NCBI GenBank assembly: GCA_900110395.1
Contig: FODP01000010.1
Span: forward strand, 62,001-126,000
DNA from: Rhodospirillales bacterium URHD0017
Lineage (GTDB): Bacteria; Pseudomonadota; Alphaproteobacteria; Reyranellales; Reyranellaceae
DNA: 64,000 bases
Direction: 5' to 3'
In this document: one piece after another, positions 17,276-25,276 of the stretch
Position numbering within the stretch: position 1 is the first letter of the stretch
Layout of the letters: each line of letters opens with the position of its first letter
Notes under the pieces: model-generated
What the model was told of the DNA's origin: nothing
Seen by the model: only the letters and a program-made list of their open reading frames with translations
Database searches by the model: none
Translations under genes and position numbers: made by a program

Positions 17276-17674
17276 ATGGCCCAGGATCGTCGTTCCGCCC
17301 GCGCATTGGCGGCATTGTTGCCTGCGGGCGCTTTCGGCCTCTCGGTCAGTCTCGCCTCCGCAGATGCAGCGGCCACGGCCTCGCCCAACACTGGGGCACA
17401 GTCGAAGAAGCCCGGCGAGGTCGCCGAGCGCCTGCAATCCATCCGGCTGTCGGTCTCCGATGCACTGCAACAATACGCCAAGGACGGCGAGCCATTCGTG
17501 GCGGTCGATCCCGAGAAGCAGCTCGCCTGGTGGGGCAACGGTTGGCACAACGGCGGCTGGGGCTGGCACAATGGCGGTTGGCACAATGGCGGCTGGGGCA
17601 ACGGCTGGCACAACGGCGGCTGGGGCAATGGCTGGCACAATGGCGGCTGGGGCAACGGCTGGCATAACTGGTAG
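17276..17674 (+). CDS. grrA: RiPP precursor with Trp/His/Asn/Gly repeats (GrrA/OscA-like)
   Basis: 132 residues with a strong SD (AAGGGGAGG) before the ATG. Residues 1-34 look like an export signal (RRSARALAALLPAGAFGLSV, cleavage region ASADA). Residues about 46-70 form a leader-like helix, GEVAERLQSIRLSVSDAL, as in rSAM-associated Gly-rich repeat peptides. Residues 85-132 are the core: 13 Trp and six Trp-His-Asn triplets at W90, W97, W102, W111, W120 and W129, mostly in nine-residue units GNGWHNGGW. It ends in HNW six bases before a radical SAM gene. I infer that each Trp-His-Asn is a three-residue cyclophane site. The type assignment comes from gene order, leader and composition. Confidence 0.85.
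   Translation: MAQDRRSARALAALLPAGAFGLSVSLASADAAATASPNTGAQSKKPGEVAERLQSIRLSVSDALQQYAKDGEPFVAVDPEKQLAWWGNGWHNGGWGWHNGGWHNGGWGNGWHNGGWGNGWHNGGWGNGWHNW
17534..17671 (+). repeat. In-frame tandem repeats encoding the RiPP core
   Basis: 27-bp units encoding GNGWHNGGW occur at 17534-17560, 17597-17623 and 17624-17650, with a truncated last unit at 17651-17671. A shorter variant (GWHNGGWHNGGW) lies between. The copies differ mainly at third codon positions (AAC/AAT, GGC/GGT), so the protein repeat has been kept while the DNA drifted. Confidence 0.9.
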
Positions 17675-17680
17675 CCGTCA

Positions 17681-18952
17681 ATGACGGGTGAGCCCATGTG
17701 CGCTCAGCCAACGGGCGCTCAGCCGCTGATCAACGGGGCTCCACGCCCCGAGATCGGCATGGTGGTGCTGCAACCGACGGCGTTCTGCAACATCAATTGC
17801 AGCTACTGTTACCTGCCCGACCGCAGCAACAAGCATGTGATGGCGCAGACGACGGTGACGCGCCTGTTCAGCGAGGTCTTCGCCTCGGGCTGGTGCTCGC
17901 ACGAGATCATCGTGCTGTGGCATGCCGGCGAGCCGATGGCGGCACCCCTCTCCTTCTATCGCGACGCCTTCGCCACCATCGAGCGGCTGCGCCCTTCGTC
18001 GGTCAGCGTAAAGCACTCCTTCCAGACCAACGGCACGCTGGTGAACGACGATTGGTGCCGGCTGTTCCTGGAATGGAACGTCGGCATCGGCGTCAGCATC
18101 GACGGGACGCGCGAGATCCACGACCGCAACCGCAAGACGCGCAGCGGCAAGGGCACGTTCGACAAGACGGTGGCAGGCATTCGCTGCCTGCAGAAGAACG
18201 GCGTGCCGTTTCATGTCCTGTCGGTGCTGTCGAACGACAGCCTGGCTGATCCTGACGGCATGCTGGCCTTCTATATCGGCGAGAACATCGACAAGGTCTG
18301 CTTCAACGTCGAGGAATCGGAAGGCACCTACGTCTCCGAGCTGTTCGACACGCCGCGCGCCGAGCTGCGCGGCCGCTTTGCCGCCTTCCTGCGCCAATTC
18401 TGGCACCAGGCCCGGGCGAGCGGGAAGGTGAAGTTCGTGCGCGAGATCGACCAGACGGTGCCGCGCATGTTCCGCCCCGAAGGCATGCCGACGCGCAACA
18501 TCCAGTGCGAGCCGCTGGCCATGCTGAACGTCGACAGCCGCGGCAACGTCTCGAGCTTCTCGCCCGAGCTTCTGGGCATGAAGAACAAGGACTACGGCGA
18601 CTTCCTGCTCGGCAACATCACCATCAACTCGCTGGCCGAGATCTACACGACCTGCCTCGGCTCGGCGCTCTATCGCGACATCCGCGCCGGTACCCGCGCC
18701 TGCGAAACCGCATGCGACTACTATTCGGTCTGCGGCGGGGGCTCGCCGGTCAACAAGCTGTTCGAGAACGGATCGTTCACCGGCACCACGACGTCGTTCT
18801 GCACGCTCACTCAAATGGTGCCGACCGACGTGATCCTCGAGGCCTACGACCGCCTCGAGCAAACCTGGATCGACAACGATCCGGCCACCATCGTCCCCGC
18901 CAATTCCCAAACGACGGCCGAGGCGGCCGCGCTGTCACCGAGGATGCCATGA
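17681..18952 (+). CDS. grrM: Radical SAM/SPASM peptide maturase (GrrM/OscB-like, cyclophane-forming)
   Basis: 423 residues. The radical SAM 4Fe-4S motif is CNINCSYC with C36, C40 and C43. The C-terminal SPASM region has CETACDYYSVCGGGSP, followed by VNKLFENGSF and a last Cys in TSFC, closely resembling GRRM-system maturases of Gly-rich repeat precursors. These enzymes abstract a beta-hydrogen and link it to an aromatic ring carbon. The gene starts six bases after the precursor gene. An alternative ATG at 17696 has a better SD (GGGTGAG). The stop overlaps the next ATG. Confidence 0.9.
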   Translation: MTGEPMCAQPTGAQPLINGAPRPEIGMVVLQPTAFCNINCSYCYLPDRSNKHVMAQTTVTRLFSEVFASGWCSHEIIVLWHAGEPMAAPLSFYRDAFATIERLRPSSVSVKHSFQTNGTLVNDDWCRLFLEWNVGIGVSIDGTREIHDRNRKTRSGKGTFDKTVAGIRCLQKNGVPFHVLSVLSNDSLADPDGMLAFYIGENIDKVCFNVEESEGTYVSELFDTPRAELRGRFAAFLRQFWHQARASGKVKFVREIDQTVPRMFRPEGMPTRNIQCEPLAMLNVDSRGNVSSFSPELLGMKNKDYGDFLLGNITINSLAEIYTTCLGSALYRDIRAGTRACETACDYYSVCGGGSPVNKLFENGSFTGTTTSFCTLTQMVPTDVILEAYDRLEQTWIDNDPATIVPANSQTTAEAAALSPRMP

Positions 18953-19680
18953 CCCAATCGAAACTCTTCGCGCTCGCTTCCCTGATCGCCGCTGGCCTGC
19001 TCGGCTCGGCGGCGGCCCAGCAGCAGCCACCGGCGGCCGGCGGGCCACCGCAAGGTCAACAGCAAGGCCAACAGCAGGGCTATTCCGGCCCCGGCCAGCC
19101 CGGGGGCACGGTGGGCGGGCCGCCGGCGCCGGTGGTCTTCGTCACCAGCGTCGAGGTGCTGCGTTCCGACCGCAGCGGCGGTCTCGATGTCGTGCGCGTG
19201 CGCGGCCTCGTGACGGGGCAGAGCTGGAGCCAGCCGCACCTGATCCCGATCACCCAGGGTTCTCCGCGCGACGGCATGCTCGATCTGATCTTCCAGGCGA
19301 GCGCGCCGGCGGGCGCCGCCGCGCTTGGCCCGTTCATGCCGGTCGAGGCGATCCTGCCGGTCGAGACCGGCCATCCCTACAAGGGCGTGCGCGTGCGCGG
19401 TGGCAACAATGCCATCTCGCTCAAGACGATCCCCGGGTTTGCCGAGGTGCCGGCGCCGAAGGAGGACTGCGCCAAGTGCATCGGCAAGTTCTTCGTCGCC
19501 AAGGGCGGCAACCCGCCGGCCGGCGCCACCGCCGACAACACGGTGCGCGAGGCCGACCTGCCCTACATGCTGCGCGTCATCAAGCCGGCTGACGGCATTC
19601 CAAGCTACACGCTGGAGCCCAACCGGCTGACGCTGCTGCTGTCGGAGGACGGCCGCATCGTCGACGGCGCCTGGGACTGA
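18949..19680 (+). CDS. Secreted protein of the RiPP locus, function unknown
   Basis: 243 residues. The ATG overlaps the maturase stop (ATGA), so it is translationally coupled to it. It has a signal peptide (MTQSKLFALASLIAAGLLGSAAAQ), then a Gln/Gly/Pro-rich linker (about residues 23-55, GQQQGQQQGYSGPGQPGG) and a folded domain (VVFVTSVEVLRSDRSGGLDVVRVRG onward). A CAKC pair near residue 180 may be a disulfide or metal site. I recognise no family. Export plus coupling suggests a periplasmic partner of the modified peptide. Confidence 0.75.
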   Translation: MTQSKLFALASLIAAGLLGSAAAQQQPPAAGGPPQGQQQGQQQGYSGPGQPGGTVGGPPAPVVFVTSVEVLRSDRSGGLDVVRVRGLVTGQSWSQPHLIPITQGSPRDGMLDLIFQASAPAGAAALGPFMPVEAILPVETGHPYKGVRVRGGNNAISLKTIPGFAEVPAPKEDCAKCIGKFFVAKGGNPPAGATADNTVREADLPYMLRVIKPADGIPSYTLEPNRLTLLLSEDGRIVDGAWD

Positions 19681-19708
19681 TCAACGGGGACTGATCAACG
19701 CGGATCGA

Positions 19709-20461
19709 TCAGGTCAAAGGCCGCAGCGCGTGACGTAGCGCGCTGTTCGACAGCTGCAGCAGTCCGTCGAAAGGCTGGCCAAGCTCGAGGATGAGATAGA
19801 CCGCCGTCGAGGCCGTGAAGCCGCAGATCAGCAAGACCATGACCAGGGTCGGATTGGCCTTGGACGACATGCTGAAGCTCGCGAAGATGAAGCAGAGCCA
19901 CAGCACCAGCACGGTGATGAAGGGCCGCGACAAGGTGTCGGCCGGCTGCGACAGCAAAGTGAGTCGCGTCTGCTCGATGTCGTTGCTGACCACGAGCGCG
20001 CGCGTCTTTATCGCGCTCTGAACCGGCGTCTTGGGCTCGAGCTGGCGCAGCTTGTAGAGCACGGTCTCTTCCTGCGTCATCGGCCGCAGCAATGCCGCGG
20101 TCACCGGAGCATCGTCGCGCCAGATCGCCGACACCATCGAGGAGACATCACTGCGCAAGGCGCCACGCAGCACGTTGCTTTCCTGGCCGCCATATTCCTT
20201 CAGGAGCTCATCGAGCTCGACGACGCCGGCTGTCAGGCGGGCGACGCTGCTGTTGGTCGCCTCGTAGCTGCTGCGGGTCGAGGCGAAGAGCAGCGCCACC
20301 ACCACGGCCGCCATCGTGCCGATCAGCGCCGTCGCCAAGCGGATCACCTCCTTGGAATCGCCGCTGAGATGGGAGTCCGGCAGCTTTTCACGCAGGAAAA
20401 GACCGCCGCCGATGCTGACCAGGATCAGCCCGAACGACGACAACGCGATGATGACGGCCAA
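19709..20461 (-). CDS. DUF4239 (bestrophin-like) membrane protein
   Basis: 250 residues from a TTG start at 20461, supported by an AGGGGGAGC SD. Four membrane segments are visible: about residues 1-23, 39-60, 182-198 and 203-227. A soluble region in between carries the SSYEATNSSVARLTAGVVELDELLKEYG helix. This topology is that of DUF4239 proteins, sometimes called bestrophin-like domain proteins. Their function is unknown. It is convergent with the RiPP operon and divergent from the permease gene. Confidence 0.8.
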   Translation of the reverse strand: MAVIIALSSFGLILVSIGGGLFLREKLPDSHLSGDSKEVIRLATALIGTMAAVVVALLFASTRSSYEATNSSVARLTAGVVELDELLKEYGGQESNVLRGALRSDVSSMVSAIWRDDAPVTAALLRPMTQEETVLYKLRQLEPKTPVQSAIKTRALVVSNDIEQTRLTLLSQPADTLSRPFITVLVLWLCFIFASFSMSSKANPTLVMVLLICGFTASTAVYLILELGQPFDGLLQLSNSALRHALRPLT

Positions 20462-20510
20462 CTTCTGCTCCCCCTTTGCCGGTAGCGCATTATAGACTAG
20501 CCGCCGCGCG

Positions 20511-21986
20511 ATGCCGGCCGAACAACAATCCTATGACAGTGTCTCCGCAGATTACTTTGCCAGGCGCGGCCTGCGCCGATATGCCGGCGTCGCCTCGCTG
20601 TGGGCGCTCGGCGTCGGCGCCATCATCTCCGGCCACTATTCGGGTTGGAATCTCGGCCTGATGACCGGCGGCTGGGGCGGCCTGGCCCTCGCCACCGTCG
20701 TCATTGCCGCCATGTATCTTGGCCTCGTCTTCTGCATCGCTGAAATGGGCGCGGCGCTGCCGCATACCGGCGGCGCATATTCCTTCGCCCGCGCCTCGAT
20801 GGGGCCGTGGGGCGGCTTCATCACCGGCCTCTGCGAGAACGTCGAGTACGTGCTGACGCCTGCCGTCGTCGTGTCCTTCCTCGCGACCTATCTCGCCGCT
20901 GTGTTCGATACGCCAGCGGCCTGGCTGCCCGCCTACTGGGTCGGCGGCTACGTCGTGTTCGTCGCCCTGAATGTCTTCGGTGTAGAACTTTCCTTTCGCG
21001 TCACCGTGATCGTCACGCTGGCCGCCTTGGCCTGCCTCGCCGTGTTCTGGATCGCGGCCGTGCCGGTGGCCCAGTTCAGCCGGTATGCGCTCAACATCGG
21101 CGCCGGGCCGGATGGCGCGGCCGTCGAGCTGCCGCAGGGCGGCGGCCCCTGGCCGTTCGGCCTGAAGGGCGCGTTCATGGCCCTGCCCTTCGCCGTCTGG
21201 CTGTTCCTCGCCATCGAGCCGCTGCCGCTGGCGGCGGAGGAATCGATCGATCCCGGTCGCGACATGCCGCGCGGCATCATCGCAGGCCTGCTGACGCTGT
21301 TCGTCTCGGCCGGACTGATCCTGTGGCTGAACCCGTCGGTGGCGCCGGGCGCCTACAAGCTCGCGGTGTCGGGCGAGCCGTTGCTCGACGGCTTTCGCGC
21401 GACTTCCGGCGAGGGCCTGGCCAAGCTTCTGGCATTGGTCGCCTGCGTCGGCCTGATCGCCTCCTTCCACACCATTCTGTTCGCCAAGGGACGGCAGATC
21501 TATTCGCTGTCGCGCGCCGGCTACTTGCCGCGCTTCCTGTCGATCACCCATGCGCGGCACAAGACGCCCTACGTCGCGCTGATCGCAGGCTCGGCGTTGG
21601 CGCTCGTCATCATGTTCGTGCTGTGGTTCGGCATGGGCGCCGAGAAAGGCGCCGCCGCCATCCAGGGCATGCCGCTCAACATGGCGGTGGCGGGCGCCAT
21701 GCTCTCCTATCTCCTGCAGGCGGTGAGCTTCATCGTGCTGCGCCGCCGCCTGCCCGGCCTCGAGCGGCCCTCTCGCTCACCGCTCGGCATCGCGGGCGCC
21801 GCGGTCACGCTGGTGATCGCGACCGTGACGCTGGTGTTCCAGCTCCTCGACCCGTTCTTCGCCGCCGGGGTCTTCTGGGTCGGCGTGTGGTTCGTGCTGG
21901 GCATCATCTGGTTCGCCCTGGTCGGCCAGACCCGCCTGGTCAAGGCGCCGGAAGAGGCTTTCGCGATCGAGGCTTCCCGCCGGTGA
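20511..21986 (+). CDS. Amino acid/ethanolamine permease (APC superfamily)
   Basis: 491 residues with about 12 membrane segments. The N-terminal ALGVGAIISGHYSGWNLGL is close to the signature of ethanolamine permeases (GVGxVISGxYFGWN). CIAEMGAALPHTGGAYSFAR and a conserved EPLPLAAEE in TM6-7 also fit that subfamily. It would import ethanolamine or a related amine by H+ symport. No ethanolamine ammonia-lyase genes are nearby. Its start lies 49 bases from the divergent DUF4239 gene. Confidence 0.87.
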   Translation: MPAEQQSYDSVSADYFARRGLRRYAGVASLWALGVGAIISGHYSGWNLGLMTGGWGGLALATVVIAAMYLGLVFCIAEMGAALPHTGGAYSFARASMGPWGGFITGLCENVEYVLTPAVVVSFLATYLAAVFDTPAAWLPAYWVGGYVVFVALNVFGVELSFRVTVIVTLAALACLAVFWIAAVPVAQFSRYALNIGAGPDGAAVELPQGGGPWPFGLKGAFMALPFAVWLFLAIEPLPLAAEESIDPGRDMPRGIIAGLLTLFVSAGLILWLNPSVAPGAYKLAVSGEPLLDGFRATSGEGLAKLLALVACVGLIASFHTILFAKGRQIYSLSRAGYLPRFLSITHARHKTPYVALIAGSALALVIMFVLWFGMGAEKGAAAIQGMPLNMAVAGAMLSYLLQAVSFIVLRRRLPGLERPSRSPLGIAGAAVTLVIATVTLVFQLLDPFFAAGVFWVGVWFVLGIIWFALVGQTRLVKAPEEAFAIEASRR

Positions 21987-22031
21987 GCTGCATGATGGTC
22001 CTGGCGCTAGTGGCGCGCCCCCGGCAAAGAT

Positions 22032-23231
22032 CTAAAGCCCGGCCGAGGGGACCTTGTTTTCGCGGGTGCGCTCGTCGAGAGAGCGGGCGACCTGCTTCTT
22101 GAAGCGGTCCATGTCGAGGCCGCGCAGCTGCAGGGCCTTGAGCTCGGGATGATTGATCGGATTGACGGGCTTGCCGTTGTCCAGAACCTCGAAGTGCAGG
22201 TGGGCGCCGGTCGAGCGGCCGGTGCTGCCGACGAAGCCTATCAGCTCGCCGCGCGCCACGGATTCGCCGGGTTCGATCCCGGGCGCGAAGGCCATGAGAT
22301 GCCCGTAGACCGTGGCGAGCTTGCCGCCGTGCTCGATGCGGATCCAGTTGCCGTAACGACCATTGGGCGCCGCGCCGACCACCACGCCATCGGCCGCGGC
22401 ATGGACCGGCGTGCCGGCCGGGGCAACGAGATCCATGCCTTCATGCATGAACAGGGCGGCGCGTGGGGCGGCCCTGGCCTTGGGCGCCGACGGCCCGAAC
22501 CCGCCGTAGGGCGCGAGGCCGAGCGAGGCGCCGAGCGGTGTGGCCATGTTGATCGACCCGCCATTGCCGCTCGTGCCGCCGGTCGGCAGTCCCGGCGGCA
22601 GCGGCTTGCTGCGCATGGGGCCACCCATCGGCGCGTATTTGCCGGTCGCGGCAAGCGGCGGCGGCTGGTCGAAGGGATCGGCCCGCAGCCCGAAGCCTGA
22701 CGAAACCGAGATGGTGTCGAGCGGCATGCGCAGCGACGGCGGTGTCGCCGACAGGCCGTTGGTGAACCACAGGCGCTCGACCTTCTCGCGCGTGCGGAAG
22801 CGGTGAATGGCGACGGGGCCGCGCGATGCCAGCGTGAGCTCGGCCCACAGCACGCGGCCAATGCCGATCGGCGCGCCTTCGGCCGTGAAGGCCTGCTCGT
22901 AGCGCACATGCAGGCGATCGCCCGGCTTGATGTCACGTTGCAGGTTCACCGTCGCCGTGAAGGCACGCAGTGCCTCGAGCATGGTGGCGGGCGGGATGCC
23001 AAGATCGCCCAAGGCCTGGTCAAGCGACGTCTTGATCACGACGCTGGCTGCAATCTCGCGCGTGAAGGGCTGAAGGGCGAGGAAGCGCGCCTCCTCGTCT
23101 GCTGCGCCAAGAAGCTGCTCCTCGGCGATGCGCGCCTCGTCGGCCGGCCCACCTTCGGCGGCCAGACAGAGCGAAACGGGATTCAGGCAAAGCGAAGCGG
23201 CGAACGCCGCGGCAAGCGAGGCCTTCTTCAT
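22032..23231 (-). CDS. M23 family metallopeptidase (LytM/peptidoglycan endopeptidase)
   Basis: 399 residues from ATG 23231, chosen because it starts a Sec signal (KKASLAAAFAASLCLNPVSL). The open frame upstream is not supported. The C-terminal peptidase domain has Zn motifs HEGMD and HLHFEV, with GHL between them. The middle part (IKPGDRLHVRYE, AELTL) resembles the LysM/OapA-like regions of YebA/MepM proteins. It contains a Pro/Gly-rich stretch with repeated GG. It cuts peptidoglycan cross-links in the periplasm or activates amidases. Confidence 0.9.
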   Translation of the reverse strand: MKKASLAAAFAASLCLNPVSLCLAAEGGPADEARIAEEQLLGAADEEARFLALQPFTREIAASVVIKTSLDQALGDLGIPPATMLEALRAFTATVNLQRDIKPGDRLHVRYEQAFTAEGAPIGIGRVLWAELTLASRGPVAIHRFRTREKVERLWFTNGLSATPPSLRMPLDTISVSSGFGLRADPFDQPPPLAATGKYAPMGGPMRSKPLPPGLPTGGTSGNGGSINMATPLGASLGLAPYGGFGPSAPKARAAPRAALFMHEGMDLVAPAGTPVHAAADGVVVGAAPNGRYGNWIRIEHGGKLATVYGHLMAFAPGIEPGESVARGELIGFVGSTGRSTGAHLHFEVLDNGKPVNPINHPELKALQLRGLDMDRFKKQVARSLDERTRENKVPSAGL

Positions 23232-23311
23232 GGGTTGCCTGTGTGCGACGAAAACACTCCGGACGCAATGGCCATAGGTGACAAGGCGGTGACTGCGCGA
23301 CTGTGGCACAA

Positions 23312-23815
23312 TCAGGGGGTCGGCTTGAAGGCCTTTGCGCGCCTTTCGGCCTCGGCAATTTGCGCAGGGCTCATGCGCTTGGTGAGCGTGGCCAGGTCTT
23401 GGCGGGCCTGGACCAGCCGGTCCTGGTTCTTGTCGGTGTAGCCCTTGATGGCGAGCGACAGCCACTTGTGGGCCTCGACGTCGTCCGGTGGCGGGATGCC
23501 CTCGCCGAAGCCCAGCATGAAGCCGATGTCGTTCTGCGCCCGGGCATAGCCCTGGTTCGCCGCCAGCAGATAGAGTCTCGCCGCTTCCTTGTGATCGCGC
23601 GCCACACCCTCGCCGCTCCAGTACATGGCGCCCAGGAGAGTGCGCGCTTCGGCGTTGCCCTTGCCGGCCCACGTCTTCCAGAGCCGCGCGGCCGTCGCCA
23701 TGTCCTTGCGCTCGTAAGCGCCGGCCGCCTGCTTCATGTCGGCTTCGAGGGTTTGGGCGGCGAGCGGAGAAGAGGCAAGGAGGAGTGCCACGAGGGCCGA
23801 GACGATCGATTTCAT
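23312..23815 (-). CDS. Sel1-repeat (TPR-like) exported protein
   Basis: 167 residues from ATG 23815, which provides a signal peptide (MKSIVSALVALLLASSPLAAQ). An upstream extension would lose it. At least two Sel1-like repeats are visible: GNAEARTLLGAMYWSGEGVARDH and GYARAQNDIGFMLGFGEGI, followed by DDVEAHKWLSLAIKG. Sel1 proteins are periplasmic or membrane adaptors. It lies just upstream of the M23 peptidase gene on the same strand, so a cell-envelope role is plausible. Confidence 0.85.
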   Translation of the reverse strand: MKSIVSALVALLLASSPLAAQTLEADMKQAAGAYERKDMATAARLWKTWAGKGNAEARTLLGAMYWSGEGVARDHKEAARLYLLAANQGYARAQNDIGFMLGFGEGIPPPDDVEAHKWLSLAIKGYTDKNQDRLVQARQDLATLTKRMSPAQIAEAERRAKAFKPTP

Positions 23816-23899
23816 CGGCCATGATATTGCCTGGCCGTGGCGCTGGCGCAACCGCCGCCGCTGTCCGACGTTTCCAGAAAATCCACAGAGGAAATCGTC

Positions 23900-24124
23900 A
23901 TGGCCGACATCGTCCAGGACCCACGGCTCTCCGACCAGGATCTGCCCGCCCATCTGCAGACCTTCAATGGTTTCAGCAAGCTGATCCTGTTTGCCATCCT
24001 CCATATCGCGCTGGTGCTGGGCTGCCTGGCGCTGGCCTTTCTCGGCAACGCGCCTGTGGTGGCCACGCTGCTGGGCGTCGGCGGGACTGTGGTCCTTCTC
24101 GCCGTCTTTGCCATCACGAACTGA
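23900..24124 (+). CDS. aa3-type cytochrome c oxidase subunit IV-like small membrane protein
   Basis: 74 residues from ATG 23900 with an AGAGGAA SD. A hydrophilic head ends in HLQTFNGFSKL, followed by two hydrophobic stretches (about 31-50 and 53-72). The head pattern H-x-x-T-[FY]-x-G-F-x-[KR] is that of the small subunit IV of alphaproteobacterial aa3 oxidases. It has a second membrane segment that the usual 45-55 residue subunit lacks. No other oxidase genes are adjacent. Confidence 0.6.
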   Translation: MADIVQDPRLSDQDLPAHLQTFNGFSKLILFAILHIALVLGCLALAFLGNAPVVATLLGVGGTVVLLAVFAITN

Positions 24125-24127
24125 CGG

Positions 24128-25276
24128 TCAGTCGAGCGTCACTTTGTAGCGGCTGATCGCGAGCGTCGACACGACCAGCAGGATCGCGACCAGGGCGAGC
24201 AGCTCGGCAGAGATACTGCCGAAGCCGGCTCCTTTCAGCATCAGGCCGCGCACGATGCGCATGAAGTGCGTCGCCGGCAGCACCTCGCCGATCCACTGCG
24301 CCCATACCGGCATGCCGCGGAACGGGAACATGAAGCCCGACAGCAGGATCGAGGGCAGCAGCAGGAACACCGAGGCCTGCATCGCCTGGAGCTGGTTCTG
24401 GGTCATCGTCGAGATGGTGAAGCCCAGCGCCAGGTTGGTGGTGATGAACAGCGCGGTGCCCAGGCTGAACAGCATGAAGCTGCCCTGCACGCCGACGCCG
24501 AACAGCAGCCACGACACCAGCAGGATCACCGTCACCTGGACCGCACCGATGGCGATGTAGGGCGTGATCTTGCCGATCATGACCTCGAGCGGCCGCACCG
24601 GCATGGCCAGAAGGTTCTCCATGGTGCCACGTTCGCGCTCGCGGGTGACGGCAAGCGCCGTCATCATCACCATGGTCTGGGTCAGGATCACGGCCAGCAA
24701 ACCCGGCACCACGTTCAGGTTCGACTTGCCTTCGGGGTTGTAGCGGCGCTGCAGCACGACATCGATGGAATCGGCGGGGTTGCGCCGCCCGCTGAGCGGA
24801 CCGACCAGATCGCGCGCCAGCGCCTGCTCGATGGCGGGCTTGGCGGCCGCCAGCGGGTTGGCCGCCGCCATGGGATCGGTGGCGTCGGCGTCTATGAGGA
24901 TCTGGGCGCGTTCGCCGCGCACCAGCCGGCGCGTGAAGTCGGACGGGATGGTGACGACGAACTGCACCTCGCCGCTCTCCAGGAGCTCATTGGCCTCGGC
25001 CTCACTCCTGGGCCGGTGGGTGAAGCGCATGTAGCCGGTATTGGCCAGCGCCGACAGGATGGTGCGGGTGATCTGGCTCTGGTCGGCCGCGACCACGGCC
25101 GTCGGCAGGCGATGCGGATCGGTGTCGATGGCGTAGCCGAACAGCAGGAGCTGCATGATCGGCAGGCCGAACATCATGGCGAAGGTCAGCCGGTCGCGGG
25201 CGAGCTGGCGCACTTCCTTGGTGATGATGGCGCCGAGCCGGCGCAGGAAGCCCGTGGGCTCAAGCATCGAGCGCAT
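24128..25276 (-). CDS. ABC-2 type exporter permease
   Basis: 382 residues. One N-terminal membrane segment (LTFAMMFGLPIMQLLLFGYAI) is followed by a large periplasmic loop (about residues 45-185). Five more segments form the C-terminal half, with the conserved ERERGTMENLLAMPV of YhhJ/YbhR-type permeases. It pairs with the ATPase gene, which overlaps its start by 17 bases, and with the HlyD gene: a YbhFSR/RND-like drug or lipid exporter module. It is tail to tail with the subunit IV-like gene. Confidence 0.92.
   Translation of the reverse strand: MRSMLEPTGFLRRLGAIITKEVRQLARDRLTFAMMFGLPIMQLLLFGYAIDTDPHRLPTAVVAADQSQITRTILSALANTGYMRFTHRPRSEAEANELLESGEVQFVVTIPSDFTRRLVRGERAQILIDADATDPMAAANPLAAAKPAIEQALARDLVGPLSGRRNPADSIDVVLQRRYNPEGKSNLNVVPGLLAVILTQTMVMMTALAVTRERERGTMENLLAMPVRPLEVMIGKITPYIAIGAVQVTVILLVSWLLFGVGVQGSFMLFSLGTALFITTNLALGFTISTMTQNQLQAMQASVFLLLPSILLSGFMFPFRGMPVWAQWIGEVLPATHFMRIVRGLMLKGAGFGSISAELLALVAILLVVSTLAISRYKVTLD

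Noticed and set aside
16652..17665. Minus-strand frame with AIVPAIAPAAVVP-like repeats
   Set aside because: Also an antisense shadow of the 27-bp tandem repeats.
17534..17671. Tandem repeats as a CRISPR array
   Set aside because: The units are in frame and directly adjacent, without unique spacers.
17041..17697. Minus-strand frame with PQPPLCQP-like repeats
   Set aside because: It is the antisense of the RiPP precursor repeats, so it shows the same periodicity; it has no SD or signal.
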